The notes under the pieces are model-generated. The model was not told the DNA's origin and did not search any database. It worked only from the letters and a program-made list of their open reading frames with translations. From Enoplolaimus lenunculus (taxonomy: Eukaryota > Nematoda > Enoplea > Enoplida > Thoracostomopsidae), in contig JASANG010000783.1 in the NCBI GenBank assembly GCA_030248215.1, positions 62,001 through 126,000 of the forward strand: a stretch of DNA of 64,000 nucleotides, in the 5' to 3' direction. Position numbers and translations under genes: made by a program. Below, piece by piece: positions 49,660-60,429 of the stretch (its first letter is position 1; every line of letters starts with the position of its first letter).

Positions 49660-52455
49660 GCGGTGAAGCTAACCGTTTGTGTGAAACCAACCCTTGGGCT
49701 GAAACCGACCGTTGAGGTGAAACCAGCCGTTAGGGTGAAACTAACCTCTGGGGCAAAATTAACCGCTGGGGTGAAACGAACCGTTGGGGCAAAACCAACC
49801 GTTGGGGTGAAACCAACCGTTGGGGTGAAACCAACCGTTGGGGTGAAACCAACCGTTGGGGTGAAACCAACCGTTGGGGTGAAACCAACCGTTGGGGTGA
49901 AACCAACCGTTGAGGAAAAACCAACCGTTGGGGTGAAACCAATCGTTGGGGTGAAACCAGCCGTTGGGGTGAAATCAACCGTTGGGTGAAATCAACCGTT
50001 GGGCTGAAACCAACCGTTGGGTTGTAACCAACCGTTATGGTGAAACCAACCGTTGGGGTGAAACGACCGCTGGGGTGAAACCGACCGTTGGGATGAAACC
50101 GACCGTTGGGGTGAAACCAATGGTTAGGGTGAAACCAATCGTTGGGGTGAAACCAATCGTTGGGGTGAAACCAACCGTTGGGGTAAAACCAACCGTTAGA
50201 GTGAAACCAACCGTTGAGGTGAATCCAACCGTTGCGGTCAACCGTTGGGTTAAAACCAACCATTTGGCTGAAACCAACCGTTAGGATTAAACCAATCGTT
50301 GGGGTGAAACCAATCGTTGGAGTGAAACCAACCGTTGACGTGAAGCCAACCGTTGATGTGAAACGAACCGTTGACGTGAAACCAACCGTTGGGGCGAAAC
50401 CAACCGTTGGGGTGAAACCAACGTTGGGGTGAAACCAACCGTTGGAGTGAAACCAACCGTTGGGATGAAACCGACCGTTGGGGTGAAACCAACCGTTGGG
50501 GTGAAACCAACCGTTGAGGAAAAACAAACCGTTGGGGTGAAACCAATCGTTGGGGTGAAACCAACCGTTGGGGTGAAATCAACCGTTGGGTGAAATCAAC
50601 CGTTGGGCTGAAACCAACCGTTGGGTTGTAACCAACCGTTATGGTCAAACCAACCGTTGGGGTGAAACGACCGCTGGGGTGAAACCGACCGTTGGGGTGA
50701 AACCAATGGTTAGGGTGAAACCAATCGTTGGGGTGAAACCAATCGTTGGGGTGAAACCAACCGTTGGGGTAAAACCAACCGTTAGAGTGAAACCAACCGT
50801 TGAGGTGAATCCAACCGTTGCGGTCAACCGTTGGGTTAAAACCAACCATTTGGCTGAAACCAACCGTTAGGATTAAACCAATCGTTGGGGTGAAACCAAT
50901 CGTTGGAGTGAAACCAACCGTTGACGTGAAGCCAACCGTTGAGGTGAAACGAACCGTTGACGTGAAACCAACCGTTGGGGCGAAACCAACTGTTGGATGA
51001 AACCAACCGTTGGAGTGAAACCGACCGTTGGGATGAAACCAACCGTTGGGGTGAAGCCAACCGTCGAGGTGAAGCCAACCGTTGAGGTGAAACCAACCGT
51101 TGGGGCAAAACCGATCGCTGGGGTGAAACCAACCGTTGGGGTAAAACGAACCGTTGGGGTGAAACCAACCGTTGGGGTGAAACCGACTGTTAGGGTGAAA
51201 CCAACCGTTGAGGTGAAACCAACCATTGGGGTGAAACCAGCCATTGGGGTAAAACCAACCGTTGTCGTGAAACCAACCGTTGTGGTGAAACCAACCGTTG
51301 GGGTGAAACCGACCGTTAGGATGAAACCAATCGTTGGGGTGAAACCAATCGTTGGAGCGAAACCAACCTTTGGGGTGAAGCCCACCGTTGGGGTAAAACC
51401 AACCGTTGGTGTGAAACCAACCGTTGAGGTGAATCCAACCGTTGGGGTGAAACCAACCGTTGGGGTAAAGCTAACCGTTGGGGTGAAACCGACTGTTGGG
51501 GTGAGACCAACCGTTGGGGTGAAACCAACCGTTGGGGTGAAACCAACCGTTGGGGTAAAACCAACCGTTGGGGTGAAACCGACTGTTGGGGTGAACCCTT
51601 CCGTTGGGGTGAAACCATCCGTTGGGGTGAAGCCAACCGTTGGGGTGAAACCAACCGTTCAGCTGAAACCAACCGTTGGGGCAAAACCAACCGTTGGGGC
51701 GAAACCAACCGTTGGGGTGAAACCAACCGTTGGGGTGAAACCAACCGTTGGGGCAAAACCAACCGTTGGGGCAAAACCAACCGTTGAGGTGAAACCAACC
51801 GTTGGGGAGAAACCGACTGTTGGGGTGAAACCAACCGTTGGGGTGAAACCAACCGTTGGGGCAAAACCAACCGTTGGGTCAAAACCAACCGTTGGGGTGA
51901 AACCAACCGTTGGGGTGAAACCAATCGTTGGGGTGAAACCAACCGTTGAGGTGAAACCAACCGTTGGGGAGAAACCGACTGTTGGTGTGAAACCAACCGT
52001 TGGGGTGAAACCAACCGTTGGGGCAAAACCAACCGTTGGAGCAAAACCAACCGTTGGGGCAAAACAAACCGTTGGGGCAAAACCAACCGTTGGGGTGAAA
52101 CCAACCGTTGGGGCAAAACCAACCGTTGGGGCAAAACCAACCGTTGAGGTGAAACCAACCGTTGGGGAGAAACCGACTGTTGGGGTGAAACCAACCGTTG
52201 GGGTGAAACCAACCGTTGGGGCAAAACCAACCGTTGGGGCAAAACCAACCGTTGGGGCAAAACCAACCGTTGGGGTGAAACCAACCGTTGGGGTGAAACC
52301 AACCGTTGGGGTGAAACCAACCGTTGGGGTAAAACCGACTGTTGGGGTGAAACCACCCGTTGGGGTGAAACCAACCGTTGGGGCAAAACCAACCGTTGGG
52401 GTGAAACCAACCGTTGGGGTGAAACCAACCGTTGGGGTGAAACCAACCGTAAGCT
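49660..52455. repeat. 18-base minisatellite, main array
   Basis: The unit AACCAACCGTTGGGGTGA and its variants (GGGGCAAA, GAGGTGAA, GACTGTTGGGG) repeat with strict 18-base spacing over about 2.8 kb. Because 18 is a multiple of 3, long frames stay open on both strands (VKPTVG repeats on plus, LVSPQR or GWFHPN on minus), so the open frames do not show coding. Higher-order structure is present: a block starting near 49982 recurs 586 to 604 bases later, near 50586. The ACCAACCGTTGG core is partly palindromic. Confidence 0.93.
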
Positions 52456-52549
52456 CTATAAAGTGGTGAAAGTTATAATCGTAAAATTACATAGCTAACG
52501 TGTAAAAACTGTTGAACCAAAATGAAAAATTTCGTGCACTTTCTGTAAC
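52456..52549. repeat. Non-satellite spacer, first copy of a 713-base duplication
   Basis: This unique sequence, starting TCTATAAAGTGGTGAAAG, recurs after the second array 713 bases downstream (about 53169-53262) without visible change. It shows that array plus flank was duplicated in tandem. Confidence 0.88.
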
Positions 52550-53163
52550 CGTTGGGGTGAAACCAACCGTTGGGGCAAAGCAACCGTTGGGTCAAAACCA
52601 ACCGTTGGGGTGAAACCAACCGTTGGGGTGAAACCAATCGTTGGGGTGAAACCAACCGTTGAGGTGAAACCAACCGTTGGGGAGAAACCGACTGTTGGTG
52701 TTAAACCAACCGTTGGGGTGAAACCAACCGTTGGGGCAAAACCAACCGTTGGAGCAAAACCAACCGTTGGGGCAAAACCAACCGTTGGGGTGAAACCAAC
52801 CGTTGGGGCAAAACCAACCGTTGGGGCAAAACCAACCGTTGAGGTGAAACCAACCGTTGGGGAGAAACCGACTGTTGGGGTGAAACCAACCGTTGGGGTG
52901 AAACCAACCGTTGGGGCAAAACCAACCGTTGGGGCAAAACCAACCGTTGGGGCAAAACCAACCGTTGGGGTGAAACCAACCGTTGGGGTGAAACCAACCG
53001 TTGGGGTGAAACCAACCGTTGGGGTGAAACCAACCGTTGGGGTAAAACCGACTGTTGGGGTGAAACCAACCGTTGGGGTGAAACCAACCGTTGGGGCAAA
53101 ACCAACCGTTGGGGTGAAACCAACCGTTGGGGTGAAACCAACCGTTGGGGTGAAACCAACCGT
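52550..53163. repeat. 18-base minisatellite, second array
   Basis: About 34 further units follow the spacer. They align with the last third of the main array in the order of variants, including the GAGAAACCGACTGTTGG units, offset by 713 bases. The array ends at the second copy of the unique flank. Confidence 0.93.
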
Positions 53164-55260
53164 AAGCTCTATAAAGTGGTGAAAGTTATAATCGTAAAAT
53201 TACATAGCTAACGTGTAAAAACTGTTGAACCAAAATGAAAAATTTCGTGCACTTTCTGTAAGGAGTTTTTTGACCGTAACTATTGAAGACCACACTGGTT
53301 TGCAAAATCCTTTGGCACAAATATTCCCTACGTACCAGGATACCAGTGTACAAAATTTAAACGATACCGGTCTGATATTACTTGAGCACCAACATGCGAA
53401 CTAATCTGAAAATACGCGCTTGAGATGCGCGAATCATATATATGAACACTATCGTGTTCATATGATGAACACTATCGTGTTCATATGATTATAAATTCAG
53501 AGCCGATGCAACATTTTATTATGCTTGAATGACACAGAACCACGAAAAAACATTCAAAACTTTTTTAGAAAAAACTTTACTTTTATGCTTGGTAACGGTC
53601 AAAAATTGACCGGAACAGAGACCAAACAGACTTGGTCTCGATCTCGGATCTCGGTTTTTGACCGAGACCGCACAACCCTGCTCGTAAGTTAATAATTCCG
53701 AGACCAAATTTAATTTTTATGTAAATTTAAATAGGGTAGGTCCGAATTCAACAGCTGTTGAGCCAGCCTTTTGATTATTTACTTACATGCGCTCTTGAAA
53801 TTTAGGCTCCGGAATTTTTGTCAGCTTAGTTACAAATACGCCACCCCATCTCACAAATGAATGAGGCAAGTGCGGAATACAAAACATAGTCCTGCTAACA
53901 TTCGGCTCTGCGGCCACATTGGTTGAAGCTCAAGTGGGAAGGATCGAAATTTCTGGTATTTCTATAACGAAAACGGATACCAATTTTTACGGGAAACGAA
54001 TATCCGGCTACGTCCTGCAAATAAGGGAAAAGATTTGGACATCTTAGTTTTACTTAAGACACAAATAACTGGATTTCTGTCAACGTATTGTCTTAAATAC
54101 AAAAACCTTAACAAAACTGAAATTTTTTATACAATGCTCTGAAAATTTCAGTATACTGCCTTCGCCTCATGCACAGTCCGAGTCGGGGTCCCAGTTACAA
54201 ACCATATAGCCGAAGGGCACCGCTTTCATTACCAAACTTGGGAAAACTTGTTACAGACGGAAGCTCGTCTTCAATTGTACCTACCCGGTTAGCATAATAC
54301 AACCAATCGAAGCTTGTTGAACAATATCGATCTAACGAAAAATAAAGATGCGTATTTAGTGGAAGTCTATACCATACGGATGGTGCCAAAAGTTAATTTC
54401 AATATTTCACTCATTATTATTGAAATATGTACCGCAAAACAGATTTCAGTTAAAGCATTTATACCCCTGATATCGCTCTCGACTGAATCACGCTATAATA
54501 AGACAAATACACAGTTTAAATATTTTATTTAGTGTTCAGAATATACCCGTCTAATTAACAGACGTGAAACGAAAAGCACGTTAACCCCACCTGAAGAACA
54601 ACAGTATACGAAAAAAAACATTAAACATAGTAGTGTCGTACAAACAGAAACACGTTGTCTTCAATTTAAATCAATTACTAGTGAAAACTTTCATATCTCT
54701 GTTAAGCTGCTGTTATGGACAAAAGTCACGATCGCGATTGACAATGCTCGTAAGGTATCAGTAGGAGTGGAATTCGGCTTAAGATTCAGCGAAACTAAAC
54801 GTCCGGAATTAAGATTCGGATTTGAAAAACTGAATTAAACCAGGTTCGCTAAATTGCTGTTTTGAAATTGAGTTTTATAGACTGAAAGACCTAACTATAT
54901 TTCGATAAATTCTAATCTCATTATTTCAAAATTAGCATGTTTCCATTGCCCGCTTGCATCAAATTTGGCTTGCTAAAGTCGGCATGTCAAAATGTCTAGT
55001 ATTAATGTAGTATCAATGTTATACCGTGCTCTTATTCGCAAAAAAAATATTTTTAGCTTGAGGTTCTGATGCTGCAAAATGAAAATGAATTCAAAATTAT
55101 CAGTTAAACCTATAGTTTGCTAGCGGTTGTCTAGTTGACAAATTTATTGCGCACTGTTATACATATTCCATTTTAACGATGTCACTAGATTTCAGTCTCA
55201 AGCGGCATATCATGCGCCCGCTATAACCCTAGTTCAAATCAATCGGTTACAAAGACAAAA
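53164..55260. other. Intergenic stretch between minisatellite and B3GNTL1
   Basis: No gene was recognised. 53164-53262 is the second copy of the array flank. 53442-53484 has two 20-base hairpins in tandem. 53590-53685 is rich in GGTCTCGG/GAGACC words and ends ACAACCCTG, again resembling the word-rich hAT-like families. 53960-54020 has a CCGGAA-like fragment. The rest is AT-rich. Confidence 0.5.
53442..53484. repeat. Two tandem 20-base hairpins
   Basis: ATGAACACTATCGTGTTCAT is an 8-base stem with a 4-base loop and occurs twice, 23 bases apart, without change. Confidence 0.85.
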
Positions 55261-58200
55261 TCAGCTAAAATGAAAATAATCAACACCATCTGTCAAATTG
55301 AGGCTGGCAAGATTTTTTTCAAACGCACCATTCGTCAGATCTAATTTTACACATATCACGAAGGGAGGCTTTGCCTGCGAAAAATGTACAATCGGGATAC
55401 GAGGCTTAGGACCACTGGTAGAAGCTAAAGCGTATTCATAATAACCTTGTTTTATTTTTTTATCGTCGACATCGCAAAACGCCATTACGACTCTTTGTAA
55501 ACTTGGTTTAAGCGAGCGATAAAAACGACGCCCCTGTTTGCCAGCAGACCAGATGGTAAATCCTGTCGTCTGCGACCACATAGGTTCAATGATTTGCTTT
55601 TCAAATTCTTTTACACGTATGTCCCATATTGTTTGTTCGTTAACAGAAAACGTCGCAGATGACTTAAGATATCGATATATAAGAAGTTCTTCATTGCATC
55701 GCCGCAGACACGCACGAAGTCGTATAGCACTGTAGAAAAAGGCTAAGTCTTCTGGAAAACCAGCTGAATGTTCTCTGTAAAAACGCGAATGACGTTTGCC
55801 ATAAACCTCACAGCCCGTGTTAACTATAATGGCATACACACTAAATGTAAGCTTTTGTGGATTACGAAAACTAAGTGTTTATTTACTCCTTTAACATAAG
55901 CACTAAAATGTGAACAATATTCACACTAATCAGGACATTTTAATTTGGTTTCACATTATTATAAAAAATTCACTTCAATTTACACCAGTTAATAGCAGTT
56001 TTGTTAACATTTATCTATTATTACGCTCGAGACTTAGCCGCATTCCGAAATGCGCTTTCAACTGCCTTCAGTTCAACCGGGACAGAAAACTTCAATATAC
56101 TGCAATCTAGATTGCGAACACAATTATAATTATATTAAAATAGTTACGTTCAAGTAATGAGTGATCGTGTCACCGCTTAATTTTGTTCGTTTAACAAACA
56201 CCTGCTGCTTAAGACATAACATACTCGAAACCACCAATTGCATCAAACAATTTTCTGTTACAGCACCAGGTTGGTGCGATCACTGTAGGCCCATGTGATG
56301 TAAAACGCTGCGTCAGTAGCTCTGCCTCTGTCAAACTATTTGCCCATCTAGTAAATCGGACAGTTGATTCTGAAATACAAATAGTAGGTAAACTTAAATT
56401 CGTCATTTAAGGATTGATATGTAGTGACTAATGATGTATAACAAAACAAAAACACCGATTCAAAGAATACCAACTTGTGACAATAGTTAACTGCTTGCCA
56501 TGAAACGCTTAAACGATAACACATTGCTTTATGCTCCTAGTTTAATAGCACAAGCTGAAATCTTATCAATGGAAGAAGACAACACTCTGTTGCGATACCT
56601 TCCGGTTCTCTACGAAATCGAGATCCAATCAGAACATAAGTGCTGTGAACCAGACACGATTGAAGCAACCTGTATTGGGCAGTTATGCGACCAGGCAACA
56701 TTACGTCATCTGCATCTTGAAATAATAGGGTGCGACTTCTACACGCACGTACGCAAACGTTTTTTGCCGCTCCAACTCCCGCAGGGCTCGCGGATTTGTT
56801 TTCACCATAATACACTTCTAATCCTACAAACTAAAAAGTTAATTATTTATTATAAGGATACGTCACTAAAATTCCGTAGCCGGAAATTCAGAATTAGTAA
56901 TACTTTTTAACGATAAATATCCGGCAATGTTGAATAAAGGAGCCGGATGTCGATTTTTGCATGAGCAGGATATCCGGATATTTCGCAACGCTTTGTTCTG
57001 TATCAATTTTAGGTCTTGTTTTGAGCTTCTGCAAAAACGTAATAAAACTAAGCTACTAAATCAATCACCACGCTTAACGAAGAAATCATGACGCTCTGAC
57101 ACACGAGCGTTACGTCCCAGGGTTCAACCCGTCGTGTCTAACAATGGTCCTTTCAAACTATGTGACTGATCGCAAATAATAGTTAATATTATAGTTTTTC
57201 CGAAATCTACGTACATTTACAAGCTCCTTGCTTCGGCAGTTTTTGGTTCATATCCGGCCACACCGTGCTACGTACCTTTCTTTTTAAATGTGGGAATCCA
57301 AGCCTTGATTACAACTGAACTGTTATCGGTGGAACCATCATTCCAAATGGAAATACAAACCGATAAGTCACCAATATTTTGACGCGCTATTGAATCAAAG
57401 CAGTAGTCAAGCCAGTCGGCGGCATTATACACAGGAACAAGCACGGCCTAAAATATTAAAAGATATTGTATACAGTTATGATTTTCGTAAAATAGGTACT
57501 CATTCTTGAATGCTGATAACTCCAGTCCAAATATCAATTACTCTATCTAAGGAAAATTTGAACTTATTTTTGATAAGGTGATATACCAATCAATGAAAGA
57601 AGACACCAGGATGGCAATTATTTAAATAGCCGTACTGAAACTACACGTATTGAGCGAAGCTCGGACATATAAGAGAGATAACAGTTTTCCGGACCAGATA
57701 CACTGATATGAGCTTATCGGCAACATTTTTAGTGCCGATGCCGATACTCACAAAAAGTGCCGATTATTACCGATGCCGATTAATCGACACATCAATAATA
57801 TTTATTATTTGCATTCTCCATACGTAAATACCCTATGGTCGGCAACACTCAATTATACAGTATACTCCATAGATCAGGTTCCATAGGAATTCCTGCTCCG
57901 GCCGGAATTCAGACAGAAATTCAATGCAGGAATAGGAATTTTTTCGGTTTGTAGCAAATTATTCGTAATCATTTAAATATTGGAAGCTTTGATTTTGAAA
58001 AATTATTATTAAAAAAATGATGTGTCTTCGTCAATGTTTATAATAAAATTGCTGAAAATTCGCTTAAGGCACTATTTGACTAGTTTTCTAAATAGTAGAA
58101 CAGTAACTTGGTGATGAAAGTTATTGCAAATTCCGGTTCTTCTTCCAGTTCCTGCAAAAAAATTAAATTCCTGTTAGCGCAAAACTTACTTCCTGTTGAA

Positions 58201-58373
58201 ACCCTGCCATAGGTAAAAAATAGTTTTACTGTTACAGTTCAAATGAGAGTAGTACTCCAGATTAATACGCTTTCAAACAGAAAAGTGATTCATAAATTCA
58301 CGTTGGACGTGCAAGCTAGGGCCGCGCTGTTAGTCATGGAATTAAAACTTACAACGTCAAACAAGTTGCTCAT
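55261..58373 (-). CDS. B3GNTL1: Family 2 glycosyltransferase B3GNTL1
   Basis: B3GNTL1 is a putative beta-1,3-N-acetylglucosaminyltransferase-like protein of the GT-A, family 2 type; its acceptor is not established. Exons 57447-57276, 56823-56599, 56369-56225 and 55774-55261 join in frame. A first exon at 58373-58353 (seven codons, MSNLFDV, then GTAAGT) fits the phase and the human N-terminus but is less sure. The total is 358 residues (human 361). Motifs: [13 protein letters not shown] and NDGSTDNSS for nucleotide-sugar binding, a [11 protein letters not shown] block with the DxD-type metal site, [61 protein letters not shown] and the C-terminus DYFHFS. I see no signal peptide or membrane anchor. 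The gene looks whole. Confidence 0.94.
57060..57150 (+). mobile_element. Possible tRNA-like SINE fragment
   Basis: GACGCTCTGACACACGAGCG followed by a B-box-like GGGTTCAACCC recalls a tRNA core. It lies in a B3GNTL1 intron. There is no paired acceptor stem and no second copy. Confidence 0.3.
57712..57800. repeat. CCGATG-word repeat in B3GNTL1 intron
   Basis: CTTATCGGCAACATTTTTAG, GTGCCGATGCCGATACTCAC and AAAGTGCCGATTATTACCGA follow one another over about 90 bases. The last block is shared nearly exactly with the copy at 9975-10090, so this is a dispersed element and not simple sequence. Confidence 0.6.
57885..58210. repeat. GGAATTCC/CCGGAA-word repeat in B3GNTL1 intron
   Basis: GGTTCCATAGGAATTCCTGC near 57886 faces TTCCTGTTGAAACCCTGCC near 58190, with CCGGCCGGAATT and TCCGGTTCTTCTTCCAG inside. 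20093-20190 opens with a similar GTTCCTGTTCCGGCCGGAAG block. Confidence 0.5.
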
Positions 58374-60429
58374 AAGCACATCATCAAAAAGTTGTCATTG
58401 AAGACATCATCGGAAAACAGATGAACGCAAAAGTAGTTCTTATACACTCCATAACAGTCTAGAATCATTAACTGTAATTTGTTTGTTGAAACTTGTTTGT
58501 TATTTTAAAATACTGCTGGGACGATACTTTTAGCGGTATCGGGTATTGCACGATTGAATAACCAAATACATAATACACATTGCCTATTAGCTACGCAGGG
58601 CACAGCGTAGGACCCTAGTAAAACAACGCATATAATAGCTAGCACCGGTACTTGAAGCAGTGCCGTGAAAGCTCAGTTGGTAAGAGCGTTGGCCCGGTTA
58701 GCCAAAAATCGCTGCTTCGAATCCAGCCGTGGTCAAGTGTTTAACCTTCTCCGCACTAACATAACACTTACATACATTGCCCTTAACACCGCACAACCTG
58801 GCCGAGAATCAAGCAACTGATCTCTTGATCTCAAGGCAAGATGCTATTACTATGTCAAACGACCGTTGTACCAGTGTTATTTATACAGTAATACTGGCAT
58901 GTGCCCTTCCAAGATGGACTTTGCGAACAGCAAACACACTAAGTCACATTTACACAGAATTATCAACTAGCTAAAAAATTAGAACAAGTTCGAGGTATTT
59001 GAGAAGTTGTACGAATTAATTGTTCTCAATTTTTGATATTTTACAATTTTCTGAAGTAAATCGAGGTTTAGTTTGTTTGCTTCTAAATTCAACCTGTAGG
59101 AGTTTGAACGTTGTTTCGGCTTTTACATAACTTCGATTTTATAACTGAACTAATGCCGGTGCATTGCTAACTACTAAGCTAGTGTATGTAACTATTTTAG
59201 GGTATATACCATGTGCATTGCAGAGTACGACTGAAAATCTCTTTTCGGCAAGCGATATCCATATCCGGTTCTACTATACACCAAATATCATTTTGATAAA
59301 TTGGGTAAGCTCTTGTAGGACGGCTTTTAGTTCTTAGTTGTGGCAGCGGAAAATGAGGGGCGTTCTTACGATGTTTCGATTGAATGGTTGTGCGGTCTTT
59401 AAGGCAATGTACTATACATTGTGTATTACATATTAGCTTTTTTATGTGTGCGCTTTGTATTCGGGTATTCCATCGCGTAATACCGGACACCCCCTTTTTT
59501 CGAGGCGGTCACACCTTTTTATAGGATCACACCGCGGCTGTATGCTCTTGCGGTCCCATCGTGGTCACCATGTAAGGTTGTGCGGTGTTAAGGGTAATGT
59601 AATTTTGCAGCCAACTTAGGTTTTGTTCTAGCGCGGTGTTGAGTTTGAATTCAAGTATTCGAAAACGTCAGAGTCGGCACGCAGGAAAATGTTGGTCGCA
59701 AAATTCTGCCAGAATAAGCGTATTTGACAGCATAACCGGAACTGATGATGGCAGTTGTAAAGACATTAGTGTTGAGCGAACAATGAAAAACATGCTCAAG
59801 ACCATAAGTCTCGGCTTTCAGTTCGTTTTGAAGTTCCACCTGACGTGAGGGACCATAAAACTAAGCTGGCATATAGCTTCTTCAGTGATTAGGTTGTTTC
59901 CAGTGTTTAAGCAGCGTCAAAGTTAGATTAATACCGATACCGGTAAATAACTAAATAATAAAAATAATGAAAACAAATATAAACAAATAAAAAATGAAAT
60001 ATATTGTTCACTATATTAATCAAAATCCACGTGTTATAAGGATTGTAAAAATCTATAGCTGGACAATGATATATTATGTATTTAATTCATAAAAACCTCT
60101 TGTGTGAATCATATTTATTTTGCTAAAAAATGAAAAATATTTCAGTTCACTGTGGTTAGATGCGAACGTTAAAGCCGATAACGGCCATTCAGAGCAAGGA
60201 CCTCTATAAAATTATGTCAAATTACTTAAAAATTGGTCGAGTAAATATAGCAGCTGTAAAATTTGAATGTTTCGTGATTAGAACTTCGATGTACGTATAT
60301 CATCTATACATTAGAGATGTTGCGAGGCCTTGCAAACAACGGTACAAAATAACCAAAATTATTAATCTACATTATGTTTGAACAGCCAAAATACAATTAC
60401 TCATTACATAGTATACTTTATGCTTTATT
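58374..60429. other. Intergenic stretch between B3GNTL1 and GTF2H2
   Basis: The two genes are divergent, so both promoters should lie here, but I see no clear core promoter element. A tRNA-like SINE lies at 58652-58736. A minus-strand fragment near 59565-59600 (GGTTGTGCGGTGTTAAGGGTA) matches the tail of that SINE. No gene was recognised. Confidence 0.5.
58652..58736 (+). mobile_element. tRNA-derived SINE, copy 2
   Basis: CTTGAAGCAGTGCCGTGAAA leads into GCTCAGTTGGTAAGAGCGTT (a good A box), GGCCCGGTTAGCCAA (anticodon arm) and CTTCGAATCCAG (B box). It matches 9519-9600 in order and spacing and shares the downstream ACCGCACAACC. The head resembles an alanine-type tRNA with a GGC-like anticodon, but the acceptor stem is broken. 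Confidence 0.75.

Noticed and set aside
50997-52469. 490-codon open frame of VKPTVG repeats as a repeat-protein gene
   Set aside because: The 18-base period keeps frames open on both strands, there is no signal peptide or non-repeat domain, and the ends coincide with array boundaries. I treat it as a minisatellite.
49660-53163. CRISPR-like array
   Set aside because: There are no unique spacers, the unit is 18 bases and continuous, and the genome is animal.
56500-56910. 136-codon plus-strand open frame
   Set aside because: It is the antisense shadow of a B3GNTL1 exon.
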